Part shown: one piece after another, positions 1 through 8,511 of the stretch | Numbering within the stretch: position 1 is the first letter of the stretch | Layout: each line of letters opens with the position of its first letter | Source: Schwartzia sp. (in: firmicutes) | GTDB taxonomy: Bacteria; Bacillota; Negativicutes; Selenomonadales; Selenomonadaceae | Length of the DNA stretch: 36,252 bases | Assembly: GCA_017444395.1 (NCBI GenBank) | Contig: JAFSWT010000004.1 | Coordinates: 1-36,252 of the forward strand | Direction of reading: 5' to 3' | Notes under the pieces: generated by a model | Database searches by the model: none | What the model saw: only the letters and a program-made list of their open reading frames with translations | What the model was told of the DNA's origin: nothing | Translations under genes and position numbers: made by a program

Positions 1-726
1 GACGCTCTTCTTCATCGCTTCGGGGAATTTCGCGTCCAACGCCGTCAAAGCGTCATGGGCCTGGCCGTACTGCTCGACAAAGGGCAGCAGTTCCTCGATT
101 TTGGCGACAATGCGCCGCTGCTCGGCGAGGGGCGGGAGGGGAACTAATACTTGATTTATGGTTTTTACGGCCAATCCCGGTTGTGCGGTTGCTGTTGAAT
201 ACCGATTTAAGTTCAATGCTTCCAAGAATATGCCTGCCCATTTTACGAAAGTATCGCAATACGTTTCTACAACTACTGCGTGCTCTGTCGCGTAAAACTT
301 ATTTGCCGCAAAATTAATATTACCGCATAAAGCACCTTGACGACCGATCAAAGGGTAATAACCTTCACGATTATAAGTTGATACATAACCACGAAGGCCA
401 TTTCCTCCAAAGCAAGGAAATGGGTGAGGTTCATCTTGCGATTCATAGATTGCTGACGACATTATATTTTTTCCAGCTTGCAAATTGAACACCACGCCAA
501 TTCGCACCCACGCCCAACTTTCGGGAATCTCGAAGGGTATCTCCTCGGCCTTGATTTCCGGCAGGGGCTTTTCTTTTTTCAGCTTGCCTTCGTCTATGAG
601 TCGCGCTTTTTCGGCTTTGATGTCGCGCAGCAGGTCGTCGGCGGTGCCTTCCTCGGGGCGCTGCTCCACCAGCTTTCCCTCGATGGCTTGCTGCAACAGG
701 CTGTTCTTCAGTTGTTGGGCGTTCAT
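1..726 (-). CDS. hsdS: Type I restriction-modification specificity subunit (HsdS), partial
   Basis: The frame is open from ATG at 726 to the window edge (242 codons), so the C-terminal half lies outside. HsdS chooses the DNA target of the type I HsdMS methylase and HsdRMS restriction complexes. The N-terminus shows the family opening (MNAQQLKNSLLQQAIEGKLV, then a charged linker and a PESWAWVRI segment). One target recognition domain follows at about residues 75-195, then the conserved helical spacer (PLPPLAEQRRIVAKIEELL, about 198-216). A strong SD (AAAGGAGG) precedes the start. The recognition domain is visibly AT-richer than the conserved ends, which suggests domain exchange. hsdM and hsdR are not in the window. 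Confidence 0.9.
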   Translation of the reverse strand, partial: MNAQQLKNSLLQQAIEGKLVEQRPEEGTADDLLRDIKAEKARLIDEGKLKKEKPLPEIKAEEIPFEIPESWAWVRIGVVFNLQAGKNIMSSAIYESQDEPHPFPCFGGNGLRGYVSTYNREGYYPLIGRQGALCGNINFAANKFYATEHAVVVETYCDTFVKWAGIFLEALNLNRYSTATAQPGLAVKTINQVLVPLPPLAEQRRIVAKIEELLPFVEQYGQAHDALTALDAKFPEAMKKSV

Positions 727-808
727 GGCGCCGCCTCCTTTGATGTCTTCAAGTATTCCTTATATATTCGACACCGGTTGGGAATAATCCTTTTTGCCGC
801 TTTGCATC

Positions 809-837
809 TTGTCCCGGAGATGGGATTGGGATATACT
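809..837 (+). promoter_or_regulatory. Candidate sigma-70/A promoter upstream of the AbrB/PIN pair
   Basis: TTGTCC at 809-814 and TATACT at 832-837 are separated by 17 bp. Transcription would start near 844 and read toward the antitoxin gene at 999, giving a leader of about 155 nt. The region also lies behind the divergent hsdS start. Inferred from the consensus match only. Confidence 0.45.
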
Positions 838-939
838 ATAGACAAATCGACCGCAATTTTGGTTATGAGCCGTTGGAGGTGACTAGGAGAAATTCCTTTT
901 GCCATATAGGTTCTTGTCATGTGTCGAGACCGGCGGTTA

Positions 940-974
940 AAAAATCCAATTCAAAAAATTTGAATTCGATTTTT
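940..974. promoter_or_regulatory. AT-rich near-perfect palindrome before the antitoxin gene
   Basis: Two 16-bp arms (core AATTCAAA at 948-955, TTTGAATT at 959-966, extended by AAAATC and GATTTT) surround AAA, with one mismatch. It lies about 25 bp before the antitoxin start. AbrB/MazE-type antitoxins commonly autoregulate by binding such palindromes, so it is a candidate operator. With its trailing T run it could also act as a weak attenuator. Confidence 0.5.
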
Positions 975-998
975 TTGAAGAGAATGAAAGGAGACGTC

Positions 999-1265
999 AT
1001 GAGAGTCGAGGTAATAAGGGTTTCAAACAATGGACAGATTTCTATTCCAACCAAAATTCGCGAGAAACTCTCCATTGCCAACGGTGACGCTTTGGCGGTC
1101 TATGCCACCGACAAGGTGATTGTGTTGAAGCGGGTGGAACTGCCGACGGCGGAGGAGTTTTCCCAGTGGCTGGGCGAGTCGCAGGCCTGGGCCAATGAGG
1201 CCGGGTACGCGGAAGCGGATTTGGGCGCGGTCACGAAATCGGTCCGGAGGAAGAAGCGGCAATGA
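999..1265 (+). CDS. AbrB/MazE-family antitoxin (SpoVT-AbrB domain)
   Basis: This 88-residue protein starts at ATG 999, preceded by AAAGGAG; the frame is open further upstream but those residues resemble no known family. The first 45 residues match a swapped-hairpin AbrB DNA-binding domain (VSNNGQISIPTKIREKL, then GDALAVYATDKVIVLKRV). The C-terminal tail (about residues 50-88) is charged and would be the toxin-binding arm. The stop overlaps the next start by ATGA, so the PIN toxin is translationally coupled. Expected role: neutralise the downstream PIN ribonuclease and repress the operon through a palindrome such as the one at 940-974. Confidence 0.85.
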   Translation: MRVEVIRVSNNGQISIPTKIREKLSIANGDALAVYATDKVIVLKRVELPTAEEFSQWLGESQAWANEAGYAEADLGAVTKSVRRKKRQ

Positions 1266-1672
1266 GAATCGTCATGGACACCAATGTCGTTCTCAAGGCG
1301 TTTTTCATCGGCGGCCCGGCCCAGCGGATCATGGAGTTCGTGGTGCGGGACAAGCTGCCGGCCTTTGCCACGCCGGAGATCGTGTCGGAGTACGAGGCAG
1401 CGGTGGCGAAGCTGACGGCGAAAAAGGAGGGCGGTCTCCGCCCGGACCTCTTGCTCCCCTTCACCACGCGCCTGCACATGGTGGAGCCGAAGCCCCGGCC
1501 CGCGCTGTGCCGCCATCCCGGCGACAACAAATTCCTGGCCTGCGCGCTGGACGCCAATGCCACCTATATCGTCACCGCCTTCCGGGACATGCGACGCACC
1601 GGGGAGGGGAACCGTGTCTCGATGATGACCGACGAGGGCCTTTCCGTACTGCTGGGCCTGTGCGAGCTGTAG
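1262..1672 (+). CDS. PIN-domain toxin ribonuclease
   Basis: This 136-residue protein is a likely toxin partner of the overlapping AbrB-type antitoxin. It begins MRIVMDTNVVLKAFF, carrying the first PIN acidic residue (D6) and the T-N that usually follow. E43 lies in the ATPEIVSEYE helix and the next acidic cluster is in HPGDNKFLACALDANATYIVT (D88, D98). These are the metal-binding positions of COG1569-type toxins of the PIN superfamily. Such toxins cleave RNA when the antitoxin is lost. The third acidic site (MMTDEGLSVLL) is present, so the enzyme looks intact. Confidence 0.82.
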   Translation: MRIVMDTNVVLKAFFIGGPAQRIMEFVVRDKLPAFATPEIVSEYEAAVAKLTAKKEGGLRPDLLLPFTTRLHMVEPKPRPALCRHPGDNKFLACALDANATYIVTAFRDMRRTGEGNRVSMMTDEGLSVLLGLCEL

Positions 1673-1810
1673 CGGGCCGTCCGGACAGCGTTTGCGGCAG
1701 CGACAGGGGCGACGACAGGATGGGCTCCCCGTGAACGACGCCAGCGAGATGGGCCCGTGGCTGGCGCGCCCCGGTTGCGGGCGATGAATGCCCCGCTCGC
1801 CCCCCTTATA

Positions 1811-1829
1811 CCCGGATCACCGGGTTTTT
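1811..1829 (+). terminator. Rho-independent terminator after the toxin-antitoxin pair
   Basis: CCCGG-ATCA-CCGGG followed by TTTTT. It lies 139 bp after the PIN stop and before the universal stress gene. The stem is short, so efficiency may be modest. Confidence 0.55.
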
Positions 1830-1930
1830 CGCCTTATAAAAAAGGATTTTCCGTTTTTTTAGCGAAATAATACAGGAAATGATTTCGATTAACTGCCGGG
1901 ACTGCCCGGTGGCGGGGAGGGACTTTCATC

Positions 1931-2311
1931 ATGTCAAACATCAAGCGTATCCTGGTGCCGGTGGACGGCTCCGTCAGCAGCGCCAAGGCGGTGGAGCAGG
2001 CAACCTACCTGGCCGGTCAGTGCGGCGCCGCGCTGGATTTCCTCTATGTCGCCAGCGACATCAACAAGGATATCCCCAGCAACCTCGTCTTTGACGAGAT
2101 CTGGAAGAAGCTGCCCGAGGGGCAGGCGGCGGAAAAGCACGTCGAGAGCGGCAACGTGGCCAAGGCCATCGTCCGGATCGCGGCCAGCGCCAAGGACGAT
2201 CTCATCATCATGGGCAGCCGGGGCCTCGGCATCTTTCGCGGCGCCCTCATCGGCAGCGTCAGCCAGAAGGTCATGGAGGAGTCGCCAATCCCGGTCATGG
2301 TCGTGAAGTAG
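1931..2311 (+). CDS. Universal stress protein, UspA family
   Basis: A 126-residue single-domain Usp protein, slightly shorter than the usual 140-150. The N-terminal strand and nucleotide-loop segment (IKRILVPVDGSVSSAKAV) and the C-terminal ATP-binding signature G-2x-G-9x-G-S (GSRGLGIFRGALIGSVS, about residues 96-112) are both present, so it should belong to the ATP-binding class. It ends in the family-typical PVMVVK. A GGGAGGG ribosome site precedes ATG 1931. It is cytoplasmic and its substrate is not known. The S41-like peptidase gene begins 43 bp downstream and may be co-transcribed. Confidence 0.9.
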   Translation: MSNIKRILVPVDGSVSSAKAVEQATYLAGQCGAALDFLYVASDINKDIPSNLVFDEIWKKLPEGQAAEKHVESGNVAKAIVRIAASAKDDLIIMGSRGLGIFRGALIGSVSQKVMEESPIPVMVVK

Positions 2312-2354
2312 GCGCGGCGCCAAGCGGAGCAACTGACAACGGGGGAGGACAGTA

Positions 2355-4112
2355 ATGAAGCGGATCAACAGCAGAATCGCGTCCCTCTTGCTGGCGGGCA
2401 GTCTGTTGCTCCTGCCGGCATGGTGCCAGGCGGAGGAGGCGCCGCCGCCCGCGCCGGAGACGATGGAGAGCGTGGCGCCCGAAGCGGAATACGCCCATGT
2501 GATTGAGAAAAAGACGATGCCGATCCATTTCGGCGATATGGAGGAAGCGGACAAGGACGACATCGACCTCTTCTTCATTGACGGCGTGGCTGACGTTCCC
2601 TACATTTCCGTGGAAACCGCCAGGAACCTGCTGGTCTATATAGCGAGGCTGACCGCCCCCGGCTACGATCTGACGATGGAGAAAGCGGGGGAACGGGTGA
2701 CCCTGCGCCGGGAAACCCATTATCCCGTGACCTTTGACTGCCGGGCGGACACCATCACCTTCTGGGATTTCGACGCTTTCATCAGCCAGAATCCGAAGGC
2801 GACGCTGATGGACGCGATCGGGATTTCCGGCTTCAACGACAACGGCGAGGCGGAACTGTTCCAGCGGAGCGATACCTCCTTCGAACGGTACGGCGATGCC
2901 ATCACCTTCCGGCCCGGGGACTATGGTATTGACATGTTCTGCCAGGACGGGACGCACTATCTGCCGTTGCAGCTTTTCAGCGATATTTTCCTGTCGTTTT
3001 ACAATCTGAATACGCTGTTCAACGGCGAGGCCGTCTTCGTCCCGGTCAGTGGAAACGTAGAGCCCTTTGAGGAAGCCTATTACCGTGTCCCGCCACCGGA
3101 AGAGAGAAGCGAGGCGCTGGCCTCGTTCACCTACAACGAGATCTGCTTTGCCCTAGACGCGCTTTACGGCCTGAAGGAACAGCACAACATCAGGAAATTT
3201 GATACGATGCTCCTGCAGTCGGGGCTGAAGGCACCGCTTTTGAGCCTGGACCCGCAGGAAGCCGGGCAGGCACTCAGCGATCTGACCTTCATGTATCTCG
3301 ACGACCAGCACAGCGGCCTGCTCCATCGCTCTTACAGGATGAAGGAGGAGCCGAAGCGCCGCCTGGGCACATCGTTCCGGCAAAGCCGCGTTGACCGGAA
3401 GCGGTACGCCGACGCCCGGAAAAAGTATTACCCCGACGTCGTCCCCGGCTATGAGGAAGTCGGCAATACCGCCTATATCACCTTCGACTCCTTTGTCTAT
3501 GAAGGCATAGACTATTACACGGAGAAGGCGGAGGACCATCTGACGGACACGATGGGATTGATGATACACGCCTTTTCCCGGATAACGCGGCCGGGCAGTC
3601 CCGTTGAAAACGTGGTGCTGGATCTTTCCAATAACACCGGCGGCACCTCCACTTCCGCCGCTTACACCATCGGCATGTTCCTGGGTGAAGGCTCCATCAG
3701 CCTGGCCAATCCCCTGACGGGGGCCCTGGTCACCCAGGATTATAAGACCGACCTGAATCTGGACAGGAAGTTTGACGAACGGGACAATCTGTTGAAATAT
3801 AATCTCTTCTGCCTGACTTCGCCGAACAGCTTCTCCTGCGGCAATCTGGTGCCCAGCGTGCTGAAAAATTCCCACCGGGTCACAATCCTGGGACAGACCT
3901 CAGGGGGCGGTGCCTGCATCGTGCAGCATATGACGAGCGCCGACGGATGCGTTTTCTGCCTGTCGGGGCCGTATCGCATGTCCTATACGAAGAACGGCTC
4001 CTTCTACGACATCGACCGCGGCGTGACGCCGGATTTCGTGCTGCCGTCGCCGGAGCAGTTCTACAACCGGAAGCAACTGACAAAAACCATCAACGGCCTG
4101 CTGGGGAAATGA
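2355..4112 (+). CDS. Secreted S41-family-like peptidase
   Basis: This 585-residue protein starts with a signal peptide (two basic residues, a leucine-rich core at 9-22, probable cleavage after A26). The N-terminal half (to about 290) resembles no catalytic family I recognise. The C-terminal half has the fold signature of tail-specific (S41) peptidases: ENVVLDLSNNTGG near residue 415, then SPNSFSCGNLVPSVL with the likely nucleophile S494 (S492 as alternative), and GQTSGGGACIV. It ends with the RGVTPDFVLPSP segment typical of S41 C-termini. No clear PDZ domain is visible, so it resembles the extracytoplasmic S41 group rather than CtpA. Substrate unknown. Start ATG 2355 has GGGGGAGG upstream. 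Confidence 0.78.
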   Translation: MKRINSRIASLLLAGSLLLLPAWCQAEEAPPPAPETMESVAPEAEYAHVIEKKTMPIHFGDMEEADKDDIDLFFIDGVADVPYISVETARNLLVYIARLTAPGYDLTMEKAGERVTLRRETHYPVTFDCRADTITFWDFDAFISQNPKATLMDAIGISGFNDNGEAELFQRSDTSFERYGDAITFRPGDYGIDMFCQDGTHYLPLQLFSDIFLSFYNLNTLFNGEAVFVPVSGNVEPFEEAYYRVPPPEERSEALASFTYNEICFALDALYGLKEQHNIRKFDTMLLQSGLKAPLLSLDPQEAGQALSDLTFMYLDDQHSGLLHRSYRMKEEPKRRLGTSFRQSRVDRKRYADARKKYYPDVVPGYEEVGNTAYITFDSFVYEGIDYYTEKAEDHLTDTMGLMIHAFSRITRPGSPVENVVLDLSNNTGGTSTSAAYTIGMFLGEGSISLANPLTGALVTQDYKTDLNLDRKFDERDNLLKYNLFCLTSPNSFSCGNLVPSVLKNSHRVTILGQTSGGGACIVQHMTSADGCVFCLSGPYRMSYTKNGSFYDIDRGVTPDFVLPSPEQFYNRKQLTKTINGLLGK

Positions 4113-4137
4113 CGGTTTTCCCGGCGTAAAACAACGA

Positions 4138-4177
4138 GGGGTGTCGCACGATTGGCAATGTGCGGCAGCCCTTTTTT
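4138..4177 (+). terminator. Rho-independent terminator
   Basis: GGGGTGTCGCAC (4138-4149) pairs with GTGCGGCAGCCC (4160-4171) with two internal mismatches, followed by T6. It separates the S41-like peptidase from the efflux operon. Confidence 0.8.
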
Positions 4178-4309
4178 CATGATGGTGGGGAAAGTGGCCG
4201 GGGACAGATTCCCGGCGAAGAAACGCGACGCCCGGCAGGATTTTTCTATCAGCTGTCGAAATAAAATAAGGTTTGAGGTTGCAGTTTTTCAAAAATGAGG
4301 GATGCGTTC

Positions 4310-5398
4310 ATGCGTGGAAAAATCATAACGGGCGCGGCGGTTGTCTGCCTCATGGCGGCACTGCTGGCGGGCTGCGGCGAGGAAAAGAAGACGGCGGCGC
4401 TGCCGCCGATGGTGAAATATCAGCGGGTCACGAACGGCGCCGGCCAGACGGGGGCCGTCTATGCCGGAACGGTGCGGGGCCGCTACGAGACGAACCTGGC
4501 TTTTCAGGTGGGCGGTCAGATCCTGTCCCGGCGGGTGCAGCTCGGCGACCGGGTCAAGGCGGGGCAGGTACTCATGACCATCGACCCCAAGGACATCGCC
4601 CAGAAGGCCCAGCAGGGCGACGCCCAGGTGGTGGAGGCTCAGGCCCAGCTCAAGCTGGCGGAGATGAATCTCGCCCGCTACCGCGAGCTTTACGCGGCAT
4701 CGGCGATTCCCGCGGCCATGCTTGACCAGTATCAGGCGGCTTACGACCGGGCCCTGGCGGCCTGGCAGAACGCGACGGCGTTGGCTACCCAGGGGCATAA
4801 CGCCCTTTCCTATACGGAGCTCACCGCCGGGGCCGACGGCGTCATCTCGGCGGTCATCGCCGAGGCAGGCCAGGTGGTGGCGGCGGGGCAGACGGTGATG
4901 ACACTGGTCCAGACAGAGGAGCTGGAAGTCGAGATCAACGTACCGGAGAACCGTCTGTCCGAGGTGCCGGTGGGACGGCCCACCGCGGTTTCCTTCTGGG
5001 CGCTGGGGACGGCGGCGGCCAGCGGCGTCGTCCGCGAAGTGGCCCCGATGGCGGACAATGTGGCCCGGACGTACCGGGTCCGGGTTTCTCTGCCGGCGCC
5101 CCCGGCGGGCATGGAGCTGGGCATGACGGCCAGCGTGGCGTTGCCGCAGGAGGGCGGGGCTTTACGCGGCGCCGTGCTGCCCCTTTCCGCCATCTATCAG
5201 ACCGGGGACACGCCCAAGGTTTGGGTGGTAACCAAAGAGAACAAGGTCACGCTGAAGCCGGTGACGGTGGAGAGTTTCCGCGCCAATGAGGCCTGGGTCA
5301 GCGGCCTGGACGAGGGGGAAACCGTAGTGACCGCCGGCATCCACAAGTTGCATGAGGGCGACGAAGTGCGTCTGGGACCGGAGGCGAGCCGTCCATGA
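4310..5398 (+). CDS. RND efflux periplasmic adaptor (membrane fusion) lipoprotein
   Basis: The second of two in-frame ATGs (4310) is preferred: TGAGGG sits 8 bp before it, while ATG 4295 has no close ribosome site. The 362-residue product begins with a lipoprotein signal ending LLAGC, so it is anchored by lipid in the periplasm. The MFP order follows: a biotinyl-lipoyl-like half motif (LAFQVGGQILSRRVQLGDRV), a helical hairpin (about 95-150), the second lipoyl half (ADGVISAVIAEAGQVV), then the beta-barrel and membrane-proximal domains. It links the pump to an outer-membrane channel. Its stop overlaps the pump start by ATGA. Confidence 0.92.
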   Translation: MRGKIITGAAVVCLMAALLAGCGEEKKTAALPPMVKYQRVTNGAGQTGAVYAGTVRGRYETNLAFQVGGQILSRRVQLGDRVKAGQVLMTIDPKDIAQKAQQGDAQVVEAQAQLKLAEMNLARYRELYAASAIPAAMLDQYQAAYDRALAAWQNATALATQGHNALSYTELTAGADGVISAVIAEAGQVVAAGQTVMTLVQTEELEVEINVPENRLSEVPVGRPTAVSFWALGTAAASGVVREVAPMADNVARTYRVRVSLPAPPAGMELGMTASVALPQEGGALRGAVLPLSAIYQTGDTPKVWVVTKENKVTLKPVTVESFRANEAWVSGLDEGETVVTAGIHKLHEGDEVRLGPEASRP

Positions 5399-8300
5399 AG
5401 AACCTGACGGAAGTATCGCTGCACCATAAGGGGCTGGCCTGGTACTTCATCATCGTGGTCTTCCTGGCGGGCTTTCTCGCCTATTTCCGGCTGGGCCGGA
5501 TGGAGGACCCGTCCTTTACCATCCGCCAGATGGTGGTGACCGCCGCCTGGCCGGGGGCGACGGCGGAGCAGATGGAGCAGCAGGTCACGGACAAGCTGGA
5601 GAAGCGTTTCCAGGACCTGCCGGGCATCGACTACATCAAGAGCTGCACCCGGGCGGGCACGACCATCATCTACATCACCCTGCGGGACGATGTCAAACGG
5701 GCGGATATCCGCCCGACCTGGCGCGACCTCCGGAACTTCGGTGAGGACGTGAAGGCGAAGCTCCCCGAGGGCGTTTACGGGCCGTATTACAACGACCGCT
5801 TTGATGATGTGTACGGCTCCATCTACGCCGTGACCGGCGACGGATACTCCTACGAGGAACTGCGGCAGAGTGCCGACCGGGCCCGGCGGCTGATCCTGCG
5901 GGTTCCCAGCGTGCAGAAGGTCGAGCTTCTGGGCGAGCAGGAGGAAAAAGTCTATATCGAGATTGAGAAATCGAAGCTGTCGGCGCTGGGCATCCCGCCC
6001 ACGGCCATCGCGGCGGCGGTCAAGACGCAGAATCAGATCGCTCCGTCGGCCATGCTGGAAACGGAGACGGACAACGTCTTCCTGCGGGTGACCGGCACCT
6101 TCTCCGACGTCGAGGCCATCCGGGAGACGCCGGTGAGCGCCGGGGGACGCATCTTCCGCCTCGGTGACATCGCTGCCGTGGAGCGGCGCTACACCGATCC
6201 CGGCGAGACGAAGATGTACTTCAACGGCCAGCCGGCGGTGGGCATCGCCGTGTCGATGGAGCCGGGCGGCAACGTGTTGCAGCTCGGCGAGGACCTGAAC
6301 CATCTCATCGCCAAAATCCGGGCGGAGGAACCGGCAGGCCTGGAAATCAGCCGCGTCTCCGACCAGCCGGCGGTGGTGGAGGAATCCATCGGCGACTCCG
6401 TGAGCTCGCTGCGGGAGGCGGTCTTCATCGTCCTGCTGGTGAATTTCCTGAGTCTCGGCGTCCGCACCGGCATGGTGGTGGCGGGCTGCATCCCGCTGGT
6501 GCTGGCGGGGGCACTCTGCGTCATGTACGGGCTGGGCATCGACCTTCACAAGGTTTCTCTGGGGGCCCTCATCATCTCCCTGGGGCTGCTGGTGGATGAC
6601 GCCATCATCGCCGTGGAAATGATGAGCGTCAAGCTGGAGGAGGGCATGGACCGCTTCCACGCGGCCTGCCACGCCTTCAACGTCACGGCGATCCCGATGC
6701 TCACGGGCACACTCATCACCTGCTCCGGCTTTATCCCGGTGGCCTTCTCCGTGGGCGATGCCGCCGAGTTCTGCAAATCGCTGTTCCCGGTGGTTGCCAG
6801 CGCCCTGTTGATTTCCTGGATCGTTTCCGTCATGGTGGCGCCGCTTTTCGGCACCTATCTGATCCGGGTCAAAAAGCCGGCGGGGGAAGACGGCGCGCCG
6901 GTCGTCCTCTATCAGACGCCCTTCTATCAGCTTTTCCGCCGGGTGCTGGGCTGGTTCCTGCGCCACCGGGGGATCGTGCTGATCGGAACGGCGGCGTTTT
7001 TTGCCGTTTCCGTGTTCCTGCTGCAATTCGTCAAGCAGGAATTCTTCCCGCCGTCGCTGCGGCCGGAAATCCTCGTCGAGATGCGGCTGCCCGAGGGCTC
7101 TTCCAGGAAGGCCACCGACGCCGAGGCGGCCCGCTTCGCCGCTTTCCTCGACGAACGCATGGATTCCATTGACAACTACTCCTACTATGTCGGCGACGGC
7201 GCCCCGCGCTTCGTGCTGACGAAGAACCCGCTGACGCCGGCGCCGAACATCGCCCAGTTCGTCATCGTGGCGAAAGATGTCGATACCCGCAAGAAACTTA
7301 CAGCCGAAGTTCGTCGGGAACTGGCGGACGATTTCCCCAACGTCCGGGTAAACCTCCAGCTCATCCAGACGGGGCCGCCGGCGGATTACCCGGTGATGCT
7401 GCGGGTGGCCGGCGAGGACAAGGACCGGGTGCGGGCCCTGGCCACCGAGGTCGCGGGCCGCTTGCTGACGGACGACAACTACACCGACGTTCATCTCGAC
7501 TGGAACGAGAAATCCAAGGCCCTGCGCCTGGAACTCGACCAGGACAAACTGCGGGGCATGGGCATTTCCAGCCAGGAACTGGCCCAGACGCTCTATACCG
7601 AAATCTCCGGCACCAACGTGGCGGAATACTACCGCGGCGACCGCACCATCGGCATCCAGCTCCGCCTGCCGGAACAGGACCGCGGCGACCTCGAAACACT
7701 GAAGGAACTACCGGTCTATCTCGGCGCCAAGGGCTACGTGCCGCTGGAGCAGATCGCGAAGATTTCCTATGAGGCGGAAGACGGCGTCATCTGGCGGCGG
7801 AACCTCAATCCCACCGTCACCGTCCAGGCAAATATCCGGCAAGGCACCGGCGACGACGCCGCGAAAAAGGCCCTGGCCATGATCGCCGACCTCCGGGACG
7901 ACCTGCCGCTGGGCTATACCATCGAGCCGGGCGGCTCCCTGGAGGACAGCGCCAAGTCGATGAAGAACCTCATGGTCCCCATGCCGGGCATGCTGCTGGT
8001 CATCATGACATTGCTGATGATCCAGCTCGGCAACGGCAAGGATATGCTGCTGACGATTCTCACGGTGCCCCTCTGCTTCATCGGCATCTCCGCCGGCATG
8101 CTGCTGACCGGAGCCGCCATGGGCTTCGTGGCGATTCTCGGCATTCTTTCCCTGTCAGGCATGATCATCCGCAACACCGTCGTCCTCATCGACCAGATCC
8201 GCCAGCACCTGGCGGAGGGCGCCCATCCCTGGGACGCGGTGGTGGACTCCGCCATCATGCGTTCGCGGCCCATCATGCTGACCGCGGCCACCACCATCCT

Positions 8301-8454
8301 GAGCATGCTGCCGATGATGCCCAATCCCTTCTGGCAGCCCATGGCAGTCGCCATCGCCAGCGGCCTCTTAGTGGCGACCATCCTGACGCTCCTGATTTTC
8401 CCCGCCATGTACGCGGCGATGTATCACATCGAAGAGCCGGAGGAAAAGGGCTGA
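5395..8454 (+). CDS. RND-family efflux transporter permease (AcrB/HAE-like)
   Basis: A full-length 1019-residue inner-membrane pump with the standard layout: TM1 near residues 12-32, a large periplasmic porter loop (about 35-335), TM2-6, TM7 near 525-545, a second porter loop, and TM8-12. The TM4 proton-relay aspartates are present (D401-D402 in LGLLVDDAIIAVEMM). The TM1 region and ARxxPG-type porter repeats (WPGATAEQMEQQVT) fit hydrophobic/amphiphilic drug exporters rather than CusA metal pumps, but the substrate cannot be read from sequence. No TolC-type outer-membrane gene follows, so the pair must borrow a channel encoded elsewhere. Confidence 0.95.
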   Translation: MKNLTEVSLHHKGLAWYFIIVVFLAGFLAYFRLGRMEDPSFTIRQMVVTAAWPGATAEQMEQQVTDKLEKRFQDLPGIDYIKSCTRAGTTIIYITLRDDVKRADIRPTWRDLRNFGEDVKAKLPEGVYGPYYNDRFDDVYGSIYAVTGDGYSYEELRQSADRARRLILRVPSVQKVELLGEQEEKVYIEIEKSKLSALGIPPTAIAAAVKTQNQIAPSAMLETETDNVFLRVTGTFSDVEAIRETPVSAGGRIFRLGDIAAVERRYTDPGETKMYFNGQPAVGIAVSMEPGGNVLQLGEDLNHLIAKIRAEEPAGLEISRVSDQPAVVEESIGDSVSSLREAVFIVLLVNFLSLGVRTGMVVAGCIPLVLAGALCVMYGLGIDLHKVSLGALIISLGLLVDDAIIAVEMMSVKLEEGMDRFHAACHAFNVTAIPMLTGTLITCSGFIPVAFSVGDAAEFCKSLFPVVASALLISWIVSVMVAPLFGTYLIRVKKPAGEDGAPVVLYQTPFYQLFRRVLGWFLRHRGIVLIGTAAFFAVSVFLLQFVKQEFFPPSLRPEILVEMRLPEGSSRKATDAEAARFAAFLDERMDSIDNYSYYVGDGAPRFVLTKNPLTPAPNIAQFVIVAKDVDTRKKLTAEVRRELADDFPNVRVNLQLIQTGPPADYPVMLRVAGEDKDRVRALATEVAGRLLTDDNYTDVHLDWNEKSKALRLELDQDKLRGMGISSQELAQTLYTEISGTNVAEYYRGDRTIGIQLRLPEQDRGDLETLKELPVYLGAKGYVPLEQIAKISYEAEDGVIWRRNLNPTVTVQANIRQGTGDDAAKKALAMIADLRDDLPLGYTIEPGGSLEDSAKSMKNLMVPMPGMLLVIMTLLMIQLGNGKDMLLTILTVPLCFIGISAGMLLTGAAMGFVAILGILSLSGMIIRNTVVLIDQIRQHLAEGAHPWDAVVDSAIMRSRPIMLTAATTILSMLPMMPNPFWQPMAVAIASGLLVATILTLLIFPAMYAAMYHIEEPEEKG

Positions 8455-8511
8455 CGCGGCGAACTGATTCGTTTTGAATAAAGCAACCTTCACACTGGGA
8501 GGATAAAGCAC

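Noticed and set aside
5197..7494. A 765-codon open frame on the minus strand across the RND genes
   Set aside because: Antisense shadow of the adaptor and pump; low-complexity Arg/His/Gly-rich product, typical of GC-rich DNA. The plus-strand proteins have full family motifs.
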